Shown here piece by piece: positions 42,959-51,931 of a DNA stretch of 64,000 nt (its first letter is position 1; every line of letters begins with the position of its first letter). The stretch is taken from NCBI RefSeq assembly GCF_013314535.1, contig NZ_JABUAE010000007.1:1-64000 (forward strand). The letters run 5' to 3'. The translations under genes and the position numbers were made by a program. The notes beneath the pieces were generated by a model. The model had not been told where the DNA came from. It made no database searches and saw only the letters and a program-made list of their open reading frames with translations. This DNA is from Bacillus sp. Xin1. Its GTDB lineage: Bacteria; Bacillota; Bacilli; Bacillales; Bacillaceae_G.

Positions 42959-43666
42959 TTATAAACGACTCAAACTCCCCTCTTCTACACGATTACATAA
43001 CTGTTCTAACCTATTTACAATCTCTTTCGCCGTTTCGACTTTCCCTTCACATAAAGCAACATTTCCATCTTCTCCAATCACATGATGAATGGCTGCATGT
43101 GAATATAACGAATGCGGAGAATTTGCTATCATAAGATTTGCTTTCGCCTGCCTCATTCTTTCACTTGCACGTTGAATTAGCCCTACCTCATTGACATCGC
43201 TTTCAAGTTTGAATCCAACTAAAACCGTTTCCGGATCCCATTGTTTAATTTGTTTTAATATTTTAGGCGCTTTTTGAAAATGAATAATTGGTGCTATATC
43301 ACTTGAAATCTTCCCATTCATATCAAGTACATTTCCATCTTGATCACAAATTTTATCAACGATCCAATCCGATCCAGCAGCTGCCATAATAACTGCATCG
43401 ATCTTCTCATGTGTAATAATACTCTTCATTTTATCTTGTAAATCAATAATTCCCTCAAATGGATGTAATTCTAATTGGTTATTTATAGCATTCGGCTTTT
43501 CAGCAAAATAACCATGTAAGTATATAACATGTGCTCCTTTTGATATCGCTTCTTCAGCAAGCATTCTCCCAATTGTACCTTTTGCTAAATTTGTATGACC
43601 GCGTACTTGGTCCCATTTCTCTAAACAGCCACCACTTGTAATTAAAATCTTTTTCCCCTTCATCAT
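42959..43666 (-). CDS. Stand-alone phosphopantothenoylcysteine synthetase-like protein
   Basis: A 235-residue DFP/CoaB-type domain protein. Visible motifs: ILITSGGCLEKWDQVRGHTNLAKGTIG at the N-terminus (nucleotide-binding and dimer region of CoaB), and VLVGFKLESDV in the middle. In most bacteria CoaB is fused to CoaC; this lone form resembles the separate enzymes of streptococci and eukaryotes. ATG at 43666 after AAGGG. It starts nine bases after the AAC(3)-like gene. Confidence 0.78.
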   Translation of the reverse strand: MMKGKKILITSGGCLEKWDQVRGHTNLAKGTIGRMLAEEAISKGAHVIYLHGYFAEKPNAINNQLELHPFEGIIDLQDKMKSIITHEKIDAVIMAAAGSDWIVDKICDQDGNVLDMNGKISSDIAPIIHFQKAPKILKQIKQWDPETVLVGFKLESDVNEVGLIQRASERMRQAKANLMIANSPHSLYSHAAIHHVIGEDGNVALCEGKVETAKEIVNRLEQLCNRVEEGSLSRL

Positions 43667-43675
43667 AACCATCCC

Positions 43676-44482
43676 TTACTTATTTTTCGAACGAAACCAT
43701 TGTACACCAAAGCCAACAATTTCTCGTTGTTTCATTAATCTACACGTTGCATTTCCAACTTTACCAATTGTTACAGCGTTTATTTGCTCAAACTCTTTTC
43801 CAATCTTAACAAATATATCAGAATCATAGTCCATTTCATCGAACTCTTTCCATACCCTTGTACCATTTTCTATAATTGGCGCTCCAACTTTTACTAATTC
43901 ACGTGCTCCTGTACGTATTTCAGATAAATGTACGGATGTGTTAGAATCATAGCCTACACCTAACAACAATACACACCCATCTAAATCATATATTTTCTTT
44001 AATGGTGAGTGCTCTCCAAGACTAATGGAAAGGGGATGATCAGCTATAATATCCTCTGCATGTTTCCCCCATGCTGCAAAACTATTTAATGGATGATTAC
44101 TACGCTTTACATTTGGATATGTTCGAAAACATTCCACCACTTTCCCCATTGCACGTGTAGGAGTTATATCCGGATTAAATGCTGGAACATTGTCTCGAAT
44201 AATTTGCCACCAATTTTCTGGAACAGGAGGCCTTGCCCAATTTTTTGGATCTGATAAATCTGACGTTTGCGTTGGCATGACAATTGTACCTTCTTCTGTA
44301 ATTACGTTCATCAACGCTTCAACTACTGAGACTGCTCCACCAGCTACCCAACCAATTGAACTAAGAGAAGAATGGACGATCACTGTCATTCCTTTTTTTA
44401 GTCCTAATGTAAGTAAGTCATTTGATATCGTTTCAACTGTATTTGGTAATTGAGTTCCCGCCACTATGTCATGTATCTTCAT
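43676..44482 (-). CDS. AAC(3) family N-acetyltransferase
   Basis: A 268-residue antibiotic N-acetyltransferase-fold protein. It shows the family start [36 protein letters not shown], the [13 protein letters not shown] box with the catalytic His, and [17 protein letters not shown]. It is close to, but not the same as, the B. anthracis protein BA2930 whose structure is known, as I recall that sequence; that also argues the host is a different cereus-group strain. Aminoglycoside resistance is not assured for chromosomal members. First gene of the operon with the CoaB-like gene. Confidence 0.85.
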   Translation of the reverse strand: MKIHDIVAGTQLPNTVETISNDLLTLGLKKGMTVIVHSSLSSIGWVAGGAVSVVEALMNVITEEGTIVMPTQTSDLSDPKNWARPPVPENWWQIIRDNVPAFNPDITPTRAMGKVVECFRTYPNVKRSNHPLNSFAAWGKHAEDIIADHPLSISLGEHSPLKKIYDLDGCVLLLGVGYDSNTSVHLSEIRTGARELVKVGAPIIENGTRVWKEFDEMDYDSDIFVKIGKEFEQINAVTIGKVGNATCRLMKQREIVGFGVQWFRSKNK

Positions 44483-44807
44483 GATTACTCCCCCGTTTGC
44501 TTTATCTCAACTCTTATAAACTTAAATTTTGAACTCACACCTACTATTTTATCATATTTTTCTAAATTTTTAATCTAAACAAACTGAGAGCTCCTAAGAA
44601 ATTCTGTTCATACTGACTTATGTATCCTAGACAACTGAACCATAGTACCGCTTCATATACACTTGTATTGTTATGGTAAATATTATACAATAAAACCGAC
44701 TAGTCGGTCTATAAAAAGGAAAATTATGAAAGACTATCACAACCTTGCATAGCGGCAACATACATAAAAGGTCTTTCTGAGTCTATTTTCAGAGGAGATG
44801 AAACCAT
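44483..44807. other. Intergenic region with an operator and regulator relics
   Basis: About 325 bases. It holds a promoter-like TATACAAT near 44685, a TetR-type palindrome at 44695-44708, an 8-codon ORF (MKDYHNLA) at 44726-44752 with an AAAAAGGA site, and an open frame reading AATYIKGLSESIFRGDET that leads into the CPBP gene. The last two look like the two ends of a TetR gene with its middle deleted. Confidence 0.4.
44695..44708. promoter_or_regulatory. TetR-type operator palindrome
   Basis: ACCGACTAGTCGGT, a perfect 14-base palindrome of the kind bound by TetR repressors, just downstream of a probable -10 element. No intact TetR gene is within the neighbouring 5 kb. Confidence 0.55.
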
Positions 44808-45416
44808 ATGTTCAACTGGATCTTTGTATTCAGCATTGCTATACCAGGAATGGGTGCATTTTTCTTATCAAAGATCCAAGATGGAAATATTATTTTACCT
44901 AGCAACATTGGTGAAGCCGTTCTAATTGAAGTAATTTTCTCCTTCGGACATGTTATTATGTATTATGGATTCTTTAGAAAAGTTATTGATAAAGAAACGT
45001 TTCCACAAATTGAACATCAGCGCCATGGTGCAGGATTAGGAGCCAGATTCCTATATGGTGGAGTTGTTGAAGAAATCATCTTCCGATGGGGTCTTATGTC
45101 ACTTTTCATCACGTCGATTAGCTTTTTTCATGATGTCACTCAGATTATCGTAATTCTTGGGATTATCCTATCTAGTATTCTATTTGCAATCACTCACTTT
45201 CTAGGTGTAAAAGGAATGAAAAAATCAAGATGGCTATATTCTTATGCTGTATTAGGAAATTTGTGGGTAGGTATTTTTTGTGGCTGGCAATTCTGGTCGA
45301 ACGGTTTAATTTCCGCTATCATTGTTCATATGCTTTTCCATCTATTATTGTATCCTTGTGAACTGTGGTATCGTAAAAAGATAGGGAGTGATGAAACGAA
45401 CGCTGTAAATATGTAA
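44808..45416 (+). CDS. CPBP family intramembrane protease (CAAX-like)
   Basis: A 202-residue membrane protein with about six segments and the catalytic motifs of the ABI/CPBP family: VVEEIIFRWG (EExxxR) near residue 88 and FAITHFLG (FxxxH) near 127. Members cleave or modify proteins in the membrane and are often linked to bacteriocin immunity. AGAGGAGAT precedes the ATG. A TetR-type operator lies upstream. Confidence 0.82.
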   Translation: MFNWIFVFSIAIPGMGAFFLSKIQDGNIILPSNIGEAVLIEVIFSFGHVIMYYGFFRKVIDKETFPQIEHQRHGAGLGARFLYGGVVEEIIFRWGLMSLFITSISFFHDVTQIIVILGIILSSILFAITHFLGVKGMKKSRWLYSYAVLGNLWVGIFCGWQFWSNGLISAIIVHMLFHLLLYPCELWYRKKIGSDETNAVNM

Positions 45417-45457
45417 CATTGTAAACAATTGAACATGTATGAACTACCTAAATATGA

Positions 45458-45497
45458 TAAAAGCCCCCTTTTGTATTCACTTTAGAAGGAGGCTTTC
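45458..45497. terminator. Terminator between convergent genes
   Basis: AAAGCCCCCTT/AGAAGGAGGCTTT with one bulge; serves the CPBP gene and/or the Eis-like gene. Confidence 0.65.
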
Positions 45498-45503
45498 AAT
45501 CGT

Positions 45504-46724
45504 TTAAAAATAATCAAAAAAGCATGGTGGTGAATCCGGAATTAAATTCTCAAGCACCTCTATCATTTCATGACTTCCTTTTATCCTTCCGATGTCATAT
45601 AAAAATATAGGACTTTTATAACTTAACAACATTGTTGTTAAGGTTTGAATCGTTAAAGCTACGCCATCAATGTCATTTACTTCTTTCTGATATGTTATTT
45701 GTAATTGCTTCTCATGATCCCATTTTAAAATAAAGGTTCCTTTATTCCACTCCAATATAGGATCATCTATATGTAAGACTAATTTTTCTGTTTCTACATT
45801 TTTAAATGGATATTGTTCTAGAAAACCAATGACGTCCACAATTCTTCCCATGTAGTAAGGCGCAATTGCCTGTTTGATTTCGCTATCTTCAAGTAAGAAA
45901 GCGACTGGTTCATGAACGCATGTCTTTCCTTTCACATAATACACCATCGAAAAATGAGCACTAATGAAATTCCATAACCCTCTTCTCGCCTCTTCATTTA
46001 AGTAAATCATTTCTTCTATATAAAATTTTTCCTCAAGGACTCGATAAAATAAGTAGCCATGGGGAATATCTTCATCTGTGTAAAAAATCGCTAATTGCAA
46101 ATCAATTGTTTCCTCGCGAAATCGTTCTTCCCATGCGAGTGTATTTCGAACCATCGCCCCATTTGTTTTTCTCGCAAAATCATCATAAATTTTTTCTTTT
46201 TCTTTACTTTTTAATCCAACTCTCCTTACTCGCCCACTAATGTTGCCACGGTACTTCGGAAGCTGTGTATCTTTAATTTGGTATTCAATGATATCAGAAA
46301 TAATTTCCCATCCTTTTTTCCGGTAATAAGGGATTGAGTAAGGAAATAAATAAGAAATATACTGTCCATTTTCTCTCATCGTTTTTAAGCTTTCTTTCAT
46401 TAATGAATTCATTAATCCATGCCCTGCGTACTCTGGATATGTCCCAACTCCAGTAACTCCCCCCATTTCATAAATCACACCATGAATATTGACTTGAAAA
46501 GGAAGAACGACAATTTGAGAAATTAATTTATCATGATCAAACCAGCCTAAAGCGGTCCCTGGCTTTAACTGATGGCTTTTCTTTTGCACCATTTTCTCTT
46601 CATCATTAATCATTTTTTTAGAAACTTGGAACACGTATTTCATCAAATTTGAAAACTGTTCCACTTCACTTTCTTTAATCGGTCTCATAACCAAACCTTT
46701 ATAGTACTTCTCATTCATTTTCAT
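45504..46724 (-). CDS. Eis-like GNAT acetyltransferase
   Basis: A 406-residue member of the Eis family: an N-terminal GNAT domain with GGVTGVGTYPEYAGHGLMNSLM (acetyl-CoA loop) and YSIPYYRKKGWEI, a second GNAT-like domain and a C-terminal SCP2-like domain. It ends CFFDYF; in Eis the terminal carboxylate takes part in catalysis, so the exact end matters and is kept. Related enzymes acetylate aminoglycosides or other amines at several positions. The start may be 46724 or the better-spaced ATG at 46718 after AAAGGAG. Confidence 0.83.
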   Translation of the reverse strand: MKMNEKYYKGLVMRPIKESEVEQFSNLMKYVFQVSKKMINDEEKMVQKKSHQLKPGTALGWFDHDKLISQIVVLPFQVNIHGVIYEMGGVTGVGTYPEYAGHGLMNSLMKESLKTMRENGQYISYLFPYSIPYYRKKGWEIISDIIEYQIKDTQLPKYRGNISGRVRRVGLKSKEKEKIYDDFARKTNGAMVRNTLAWEERFREETIDLQLAIFYTDEDIPHGYLFYRVLEEKFYIEEMIYLNEEARRGLWNFISAHFSMVYYVKGKTCVHEPVAFLLEDSEIKQAIAPYYMGRIVDVIGFLEQYPFKNVETEKLVLHIDDPILEWNKGTFILKWDHEKQLQITYQKEVNDIDGVALTIQTLTTMLLSYKSPIFLYDIGRIKGSHEMIEVLENLIPDSPPCFFDYF

Positions 46725-46847
46725 ATGCTCCTTTGTAACATAAACTAAAATATTATATTCTTTTTTTCATTTAGTTAGTATATACAAAAGATAATGAAAA
46801 CAAGCATATAGCATCATAAAGACTACGCTTTCAAATTAACACTCCTA

Positions 46848-47249
46848 TTATTTCACCCAATAACAATGAAACCTTTCTACACCTGGGTACTTCTCTCCTA
46901 AACTTGTAACAGTAAAGCCACATTTTTTATAAAATCCTACCGCTTCATCATCTGTTTCTGCTTCCACATAAATTAATCCATGCATATGAATCACTTTCTT
47001 TATCATTTCGAAAGCAATTCCTTTATAACGACTATTTGGAAAAACTGCTATATGGCATATTCTCGCTTGTTTTTCAGCATAAAATTCCATGCCAATACAA
47101 GCTATCGCTTTATAATGATATAGTACAGTATTTCTATTTTCTTCATAGAACTTCATAGCTTTTTGTAAACTTTTTTCCTGGGGTCCCACAGCATACTTTA
47201 ATATCGGAACCATTTTATCCTCACTTAGATTCCGCTCAATAGCAACCAT
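46848..47249 (-). CDS. GNAT family N-acetyltransferase
   Basis: A 133-residue acetyltransferase: ICHIAVFPNSRYKGIAFEMIKKV is the GNAT acetyl-CoA loop and FYKKCGFTVTS the C-terminal signature. GAGG is six bases before the ATG. Substrate unknown. Confidence 0.8.
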   Translation of the reverse strand: MVAIERNLSEDKMVPILKYAVGPQEKSLQKAMKFYEENRNTVLYHYKAIACIGMEFYAEKQARICHIAVFPNSRYKGIAFEMIKKVIHMHGLIYVEAETDDEAVGFYKKCGFTVTSLGEKYPGVERFHCYWVK

Positions 47250-47330
47250 ACTCTTCCTCTTTTACAATACAGAATTATTCCGCTAGTCATGAACAGTAAA
47301 ACACTCAGCTCCAAATTCGGTAAAATGAAA

Positions 47331-47371
47331 GAAAAAGGCACCCTTACCTCTGTAAGAAATTTGCCTTTTTC
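47331..47371 (-). terminator. Terminator of the histidine phosphatase gene
   Basis: AAAAAGGC/GCCTTTTT outer arms with inner CTTAC/GTAAG pairing; directly after the stop codon at 47397. Confidence 0.7.
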
Positions 47372-47396
47372 GCGTTCTAACACTCTATAGCACTTT

Positions 47397-48116
47397 TTAT
47401 AATTCCACAATTCCGCTTCCTTTTTCAGCATAACCCATATCGCCAACAGACTCGACTGTATATTCTCCATCTTTATAGAGAATTTTAGTTACACTTGCAT
47501 TTTTTACCCCCATTTTTGTTTTACTACTATCAAGTATTTCTACTAATGCGGTGATCATCAATCCATGAGCTACGACTAAAACGTTACCGCCTCCATTTTG
47601 GGCCGTGTCTTCACTAATTGTATCGATTTCTTTTTTTATACGAGTTGAAAATACCTCCCAATTTTCCGCTTGTTTTGTAGAATCTGCTTCTGCAATAAAA
47701 TTCGTAAATTCTTTAATAGAAAGCTCCATTGGTTCAGTTATATCTTTAACACCGGCAGTATTTTTAATAGCCTGCCTCATATTTTCAACCTTATCGCCTT
47801 CAAAAATCCCAAAATTCAATTCACGCAAACCTTTCCGTTGTTCAAGTTTTAACTTTGACTGTCCACTATACTTTAATACTAAGTTAGCAGTTTCAATTGC
47901 ACGGCCACTATCACTACTATAAGCATCAACAAAAGGTATATCTTGCAATCCATTTCCTAAACCTTTCACTACTTCAATTCCCTTCTCTACTAATGGGGAA
48001 TCTGCCCAGCCTTGTATACGTTTATTCGTGTTTAATATTGTTTTGCCATGTCTCGTAACATATAACGTAACGATGTTCTCTTTATTTTTATGTGTTGTAT
48101 TCATATCTTTTTCCAT
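47397..48116 (-). CDS. Histidine phosphatase superfamily protein
   Basis: A 239-residue phosphoglycerate-mutase-like phosphatase. The nucleophile is in VTRHGKTILN (about residues 20-29), then SDSGRAIETA with the second Arg, RELNFGIFEG, and VLVVAHGLMI with the second His. These four motifs make activity likely; small phosphorylated metabolites are the usual substrates. No signal peptide. GGGAGAG precedes the ATG. Confidence 0.87.
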   Translation of the reverse strand: MEKDMNTTHKNKENIVTLYVTRHGKTILNTNKRIQGWADSPLVEKGIEVVKGLGNGLQDIPFVDAYSSDSGRAIETANLVLKYSGQSKLKLEQRKGLRELNFGIFEGDKVENMRQAIKNTAGVKDITEPMELSIKEFTNFIAEADSTKQAENWEVFSTRIKKEIDTISEDTAQNGGGNVLVVAHGLMITALVEILDSSKTKMGVKNASVTKILYKDGEYTVESVGDMGYAEKGSGIVEL

Positions 48117-48411
48117 ATTTCTCTCCCTTTAGACTACTTCATTTATTTTAATCTTCATTCCTTTCCAAACCCAAAAACATCTCAGTAAACATAAAAATCT
48201 GCTTCATTTACTAATATATTATAAATTTAGTTTATAACGATTCATATTATATATTATGAAAACGCAACAAAAAAGGAACCGACTCACAATCATAAATCAA
48301 TTCCTTTTCACCCTTTTTATACTGTTATCTTTTCTCCCGTCTTCATAACACCTGCAACCTGAAAGGTCAGTCCTATTGTTATCTATCTTGAAATCTTGCT
48401 AATTTCTTTAC
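48117..48411. other. Gene-free stretch
   Basis: About 295 AT-rich bases. Near 48330-48360 it contains a short piece (TCTTTTCTCCCGTCTTCATAACACCTGC) resembling the C-terminal coding end of the DMT gene at 48703, probably a relic duplicate; otherwise nothing. Confidence 0.35.
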
Positions 48412-48645
48412 TTAATCACTAAAATCTGCAAACAGGAAATCAATCTCTTTCTCATCATAAAAATCACCATCAGCAATAAACTTTTCAATTTCAACTGTAC
48501 CATCTTCGATAAATTCAATCTCCCATCGTTGGCCTGGCACAGCTATTTCGACCATAAGACTTTCCCTTCTCACTTTACTTAGTTTATAGAATATATGATT
48601 GTCTTCTAATCTATTTAAAAAATGAATGAATTCTTTTAATTTCAT
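48412..48645 (-). CDS. Small acidic protein, unknown function
   Basis: A 77-residue, acidic, soluble protein: KEFIHFLNRLEDNHIFYKL, then IAVPGQRWEIEFIEDGTVEIEKF, ending in a charged helix. The second half looks like an antiparallel beta sheet. GGAGG precedes the ATG. Proteins of this general look occur as immunity proteins in bacilli, but no toxin gene is adjacent, so I leave it unassigned. Confidence 0.7.
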   Translation of the reverse strand: MKLKEFIHFLNRLEDNHIFYKLSKVRRESLMVEIAVPGQRWEIEFIEDGTVEIEKFIADGDFYDEKEIDFLFADFSD

Positions 48646-48661
48646 GTAATTTCCTCCATAT

Positions 48662-48703
48662 AAAAAATATTAGCTCTTTATTTTCAAAGAGCTAATATTT
48701 TTT
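48662..48703 (-). terminator. Terminator of the DMT transporter gene
   Basis: AAAAATATTAGCTCTTT/AAAGAGCTAATATTTTT, 17 base pairs with a 6-base loop. Confidence 0.85.
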
Positions 48704-49641
48704 CACGCTGTTATCTTTTCTTCCTTTTTCATAACAACTGCAACATAACTATGCAAAATCATTCCTACAACAACAAGGCTCATTCCAATCCATGATAATG
48801 ATGATGGAAATGGAGCTGATAGCCAAATTAATTCTCCTAGTAATGCAAATAAAACTTCACCAGATTGTGTCGCTTCTACAGTCGCTAATTTCTGCGGATC
48901 ATCTTTTACAAGATCAGTTGCAAAGAAAAATAATACAGTAGCAATTAAACCAGAACTAATCGCTACGATAAAGCATTGAAAGACTTGATTACTTGATGGT
49001 AATCCACTTGTTGCAACCTCATATCCAGATAGCAAAAACCAGAACGGTAAACTTGCTAATGTCATTCCGAGAACGCGCTGAAAGACATCTAATTCTCCTT
49101 TACACACCTGCATCATTTTTCGGTTTCCAAGTGGATAAGCAAACGCTGCTACTATTACTGGAACTACACATAACATGGTTTCACGAATCCCTAAAGAAGA
49201 AGCATGTTCTACTTGCATAAGAAGAACACCAAGTAATATAACCGCAGACATCATCAATTCTTTCATTGGAACTTTTTTATGTAGTGAATTTGTTGCGAAT
49301 AATGGCGTTAATAAAATTCCTGCTATAATTGTAATTTGCCATGTGGAAGCAACTAGCCACCCTGGTCCAAATGCACCAGCAAAACTAAGTGGCGCGTAAA
49401 AAAGACCGAAACCGACAATGCTCCATAATAGCCACTCTTTCGGATTACTTTTCATATATTGAAAGAGTTGCTTTAAGTTTCCTCTATACATGACAATTAT
49501 GACAAGTAGCGGAACCATAAAGTAATACCGCAGTGATGCACTCCAAATCCAGCTTCCCCCTTGTAAGTCCATCGCACGGTTTAAAATAAACGTAAAGGCA
49601 AAGAAAAACGATGCCAATACTCCCGCTGCAATTGCTTTCAT
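48703..49641 (-). CDS. DMT superfamily (EmrE-type) transporter
   Basis: A 312-residue membrane protein with ten hydrophobic segments, opening AIAAGVLASFFFAFTFILNRAMDLQGGSWIWSASLRYYFM, the pattern of the multidrug resistance efflux group within drug/metabolite transporters. Substrate unknown. It is monocistronic with its own strong terminator; AAGGGG precedes the ATG. A bcr1 element lies about 105 bases upstream. Confidence 0.83.
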   Translation of the reverse strand: MKAIAAGVLASFFFAFTFILNRAMDLQGGSWIWSASLRYYFMVPLLVIIVMYRGNLKQLFQYMKSNPKEWLLWSIVGFGLFYAPLSFAGAFGPGWLVASTWQITIIAGILLTPLFATNSLHKKVPMKELMMSAVILLGVLLMQVEHASSLGIRETMLCVVPVIVAAFAYPLGNRKMMQVCKGELDVFQRVLGMTLASLPFWFLLSGYEVATSGLPSSNQVFQCFIVAISSGLIATVLFFFATDLVKDDPQKLATVEATQSGEVLFALLGELIWLSAPFPSSLSWIGMSLVVVGMILHSYVAVVMKKEEKITA

Positions 49642-49746
49642 CCTAAAACCCCTTATATAATTTTCTTATACTATATAACAGAATACGATTCATTTAAAAT
49701 AAAATTCGAAAATTTCATACTAAAAATGGTGCTTTTATACGTTTTT

Positions 49747-49896
49747 CCCGCATTAACGGACAGTAAGACTCCCACCTCAAAATTTGGCAAAAGCAAAGAA
49801 GTTAGGTGGGAAATCGACTGTCCGTAAAAACCCGATTAGTGAGGGCTGATAATCAGCGGAGGATGAAGCTCCCGACTGATTAAAGTCTCACTTTAT
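49747..49896 (+). repeat. bcr1-type repeat element, copy 1
   Basis: About 145 bases starting CCCGCATTAACGGACAG and ending CACTTTAT, with inner inverted repeats (CTCCCACCT/AGGTGGGA; GGACAG/CTGTCC; a stem near the end). It aligns along its whole length with copy 2 on the other strand. bcr1 is a non-coding mobile repeat specific to the B. cereus group. The expected TTTAT target duplication is present on the right (49892-49896); the left flank is TTTTT. Confidence 0.8.
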
Positions 49897-50403
49897 TTCT
49901 TGTCTATACGATTTTCGCAATCGGCTTATGTGAGCTTGATGATAGCGGTTATGATCAGCTATATGCCAAATCCCCCACCTAATCGTAGCCGTTTGACCAT
50001 TTTCATAATAGACTTCGCGAGTTAAATCTACTTCTGTTAGTTTCATACATTCATCATAAAACATATTTTGAACATTTTGATAATCTTGCATGAGTTCTTG
50101 TAAAGAACCTTTTTTGATATTAGGTAATTCTCCTTTGTCATCAAGCATAGGACCATATTTCCTTTGCAAGAAAGCAGGAATTTGTTCACCTTTCAAACGA
50201 TACACCCAATGTAAATCTACGACTGCTAAATGCTGAAGAAGCTGTCCGATGCTATTTTCATCATTAAAAGGGCCTTTGTAATGCAATTCGTCTTTTCCTA
50301 CCCCTTCAACTAGATTTCTTAATCTTTTGAATGTATCACTTACAGTAGCATATAATACTGCAACGTTAGAATTCATGTCTCTTTCTAAAGATAAATCTTT
50401 CAC
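49888..50403 (-). CDS. DinB-superfamily (DUF664-like) protein
   Basis: A 171-residue four-helix protein; candidate metal ligands are His in LLQHLAVVDLHWV and in WHIADHNRYHQAHISRL. I use a GTG start at 50403, because GGGAG lies seven bases upstream and the GTGA overlaps the hydrolase stop, a coupling arrangement; the ATG at 50421 has no site. The stop codon TGA lies inside the adjoining bcr1 element, so the C-terminus (RQEIK) may be shorter than the ancestral one. Confidence 0.78.
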   Translation of the reverse strand: MKDLSLERDMNSNVAVLYATVSDTFKRLRNLVEGVGKDELHYKGPFNDENSIGQLLQHLAVVDLHWVYRLKGEQIPAFLQRKYGPMLDDKGELPNIKKGSLQELMQDYQNVQNMFYDECMKLTEVDLTREVYYENGQTATIRWGIWHIADHNRYHQAHISRLRKSYRQEIK

Positions 50404-51344
50404 CGCAATTCTCCCATCCAACTCTTTATCTTTTCATTGATCTCATTTGCCTGTTCATGATGAATATAATGATTTGTACTTGGAAATATAATATGTTCCG
50501 TTCGTGAAGATATTTTTAACAGTTCAATCTGCGTTTTTTCCCAATTTTCATATCCATTATTCGCTGCGGAAAATTGTACTATTGGCAGGATTCCTAACTC
50601 CCCATTTTCTATTATCTTTTTACCGTTTTTACTCATCCACTCTAATTCTTCTTTCATATTTCGATTATTTGTATTTTTAAGAGCCATTGAAATTTTAAGT
50701 TTCTGTAATTCTTTCGGTAAATTTGGGATATCTATAAATACTTGATCTATAATTCCGAATAATGATAACGCCCGCAATATTCCGAGATTTTTAGCTATAT
50801 TCATTGTGTGCCAACTAACTTTCCTATCTATATCCATTTTAAAATTCTGTGCGTATTCTGGACTAATTCCATCGATAAAAACTAATCCCGCAATTTCGTT
50901 GGGATATACTTGTGCATACCGAATACTTTCTAAAGTTCCCATTGAATGTCCTACTAATATAAAGGGAGGTTTCTCACCTGCTTCTATTAATAATGAATGT
51001 AATTCGCTTACCACTGTATCAATATCCCTACTTCTCTCTGTTTGTTCACTATATCCGTAGCCAGGTCGTTCATACACAACTATTCTATTTTCTTTCTCTA
51101 GTTTATTATATAGTGGGTAAAAATCCGCATACGGTGTTGTCGTACCGCTTCCTGCTGTCATAATTATCGTTGGTTTATTTTCATGTTTCCCTGTTGTAAA
51201 AATATGTATATCATGATTGTTAACTTCAATTATCTTACCAGGTACTTTTGTATCGTTATTTACACAAACAGCTTGATACAGTGTGCTAGCAATAAAAACA
51301 ATTAACGCGACAAACAATGCAATTCGCTTCTTGCTTTTAAACAT
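50400..51344 (-). CDS. Membrane-anchored alpha/beta hydrolase
   Basis: A 314-residue hydrolase with an N-terminal membrane anchor or uncleaved signal (residues 6-24). The fold signatures are MTAGSGTTTP (oxyanion), VVYERPGYGYSE, the nucleophile elbow VGHSMGT (Ser about 133), and the C-terminal His in STNHYIHHEQ. Likely acts outside or at the membrane. Four-base overlap with the DinB-like gene indicates a two-gene operon. Start after AAGGAG. Confidence 0.83.
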   Translation of the reverse strand: MFKSKKRIALFVALIVFIASTLYQAVCVNNDTKVPGKIIEVNNHDIHIFTTGKHENKPTIIMTAGSGTTTPYADFYPLYNKLEKENRIVVYERPGYGYSEQTERSRDIDTVVSELHSLLIEAGEKPPFILVGHSMGTLESIRYAQVYPNEIAGLVFIDGISPEYAQNFKMDIDRKVSWHTMNIAKNLGILRALSLFGIIDQVFIDIPNLPKELQKLKISMALKNTNNRNMKEELEWMSKNGKKIIENGELGILPIVQFSAANNGYENWEKTQIELLKISSRTEHIIFPSTNHYIHHEQANEINEKIKSWMGELR

Positions 51345-51368
51345 TAGATACTCCTTTTTTATATACTG

Positions 51369-51869
51369 TCAGAGAAATAAAACCATTAATTCGTCATCAC
51401 GATATATACCATTCATTTTTAATGCCTTTGTTTCTATTCCATACGTTTTAAATCCCATTAATTGATACAATTTTTTCGCTACTTCATTAGCTGAAACAAC
51501 CCCTAAATTAATTTGCTCTATTTCTAGTTCTCTTGCTTTTTCAATTAACGCTCGAATTAAATCTTTTGCTAACCCCTTTCCTCTACTTTGATGATCTACA
51601 TACATCGCAACAAGATGTCCTTTATGTTTATAAGCTGCTTTTTGCTCCGTAAGCAACGTGACTACACCTAGCAGTTGATTCTCTTCATTAAAAGCACCGA
51701 ATGTGTAACTCGTTTTTGAACTTAAATTTTGAGTAACTTCCTCCACGGGATTTTCTTTTTGCATCGCTTCCTCATACGTTGTTACAAATGCGTCTGGATT
51801 TATTTGCAATGCTTGTAAACGTAAATCCCAATATTGTACTGCATCTAAGTCTGATAAAACTCGAATCAT
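51369..51869 (-). CDS. GNAT family N-acetyltransferase
   Basis: A 166-residue acetyltransferase with LVAMYVDHQSRGKGLAKDLIRALIEKA (acetyl-CoA loop RGKGLA) and KLYQLMGFKTYG. It is similar in design to stress or amino-acid acetyltransferases. GAGAGGA lies ten bases before the ATG. Substrate unknown. Confidence 0.85.
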   Translation of the reverse strand: MIRVLSDLDAVQYWDLRLQALQINPDAFVTTYEEAMQKENPVEEVTQNLSSKTSYTFGAFNEENQLLGVVTLLTEQKAAYKHKGHLVAMYVDHQSRGKGLAKDLIRALIEKARELEIEQINLGVVSANEVAKKLYQLMGFKTYGIETKALKMNGIYRDDELMVLFL

Positions 51870-51931
51870 TTATATACATCCTCTCATCATTAAGTTTCTA
51901 AATTCAATCCACTTTTGTTTACATAATAATA

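Noticed and set aside
47225-47470. Minus-strand ORF of 81 codons between the GNAT and histidine phosphatase genes
   Set aside because: It overlaps both genes and a terminator, has no ribosome binding site and no recognisable domain.
48412-48645. Immunity protein of a contact-dependent toxin system
   Set aside because: No polymorphic toxin, secretion or LXG gene lies near; the similarity is only in general appearance.
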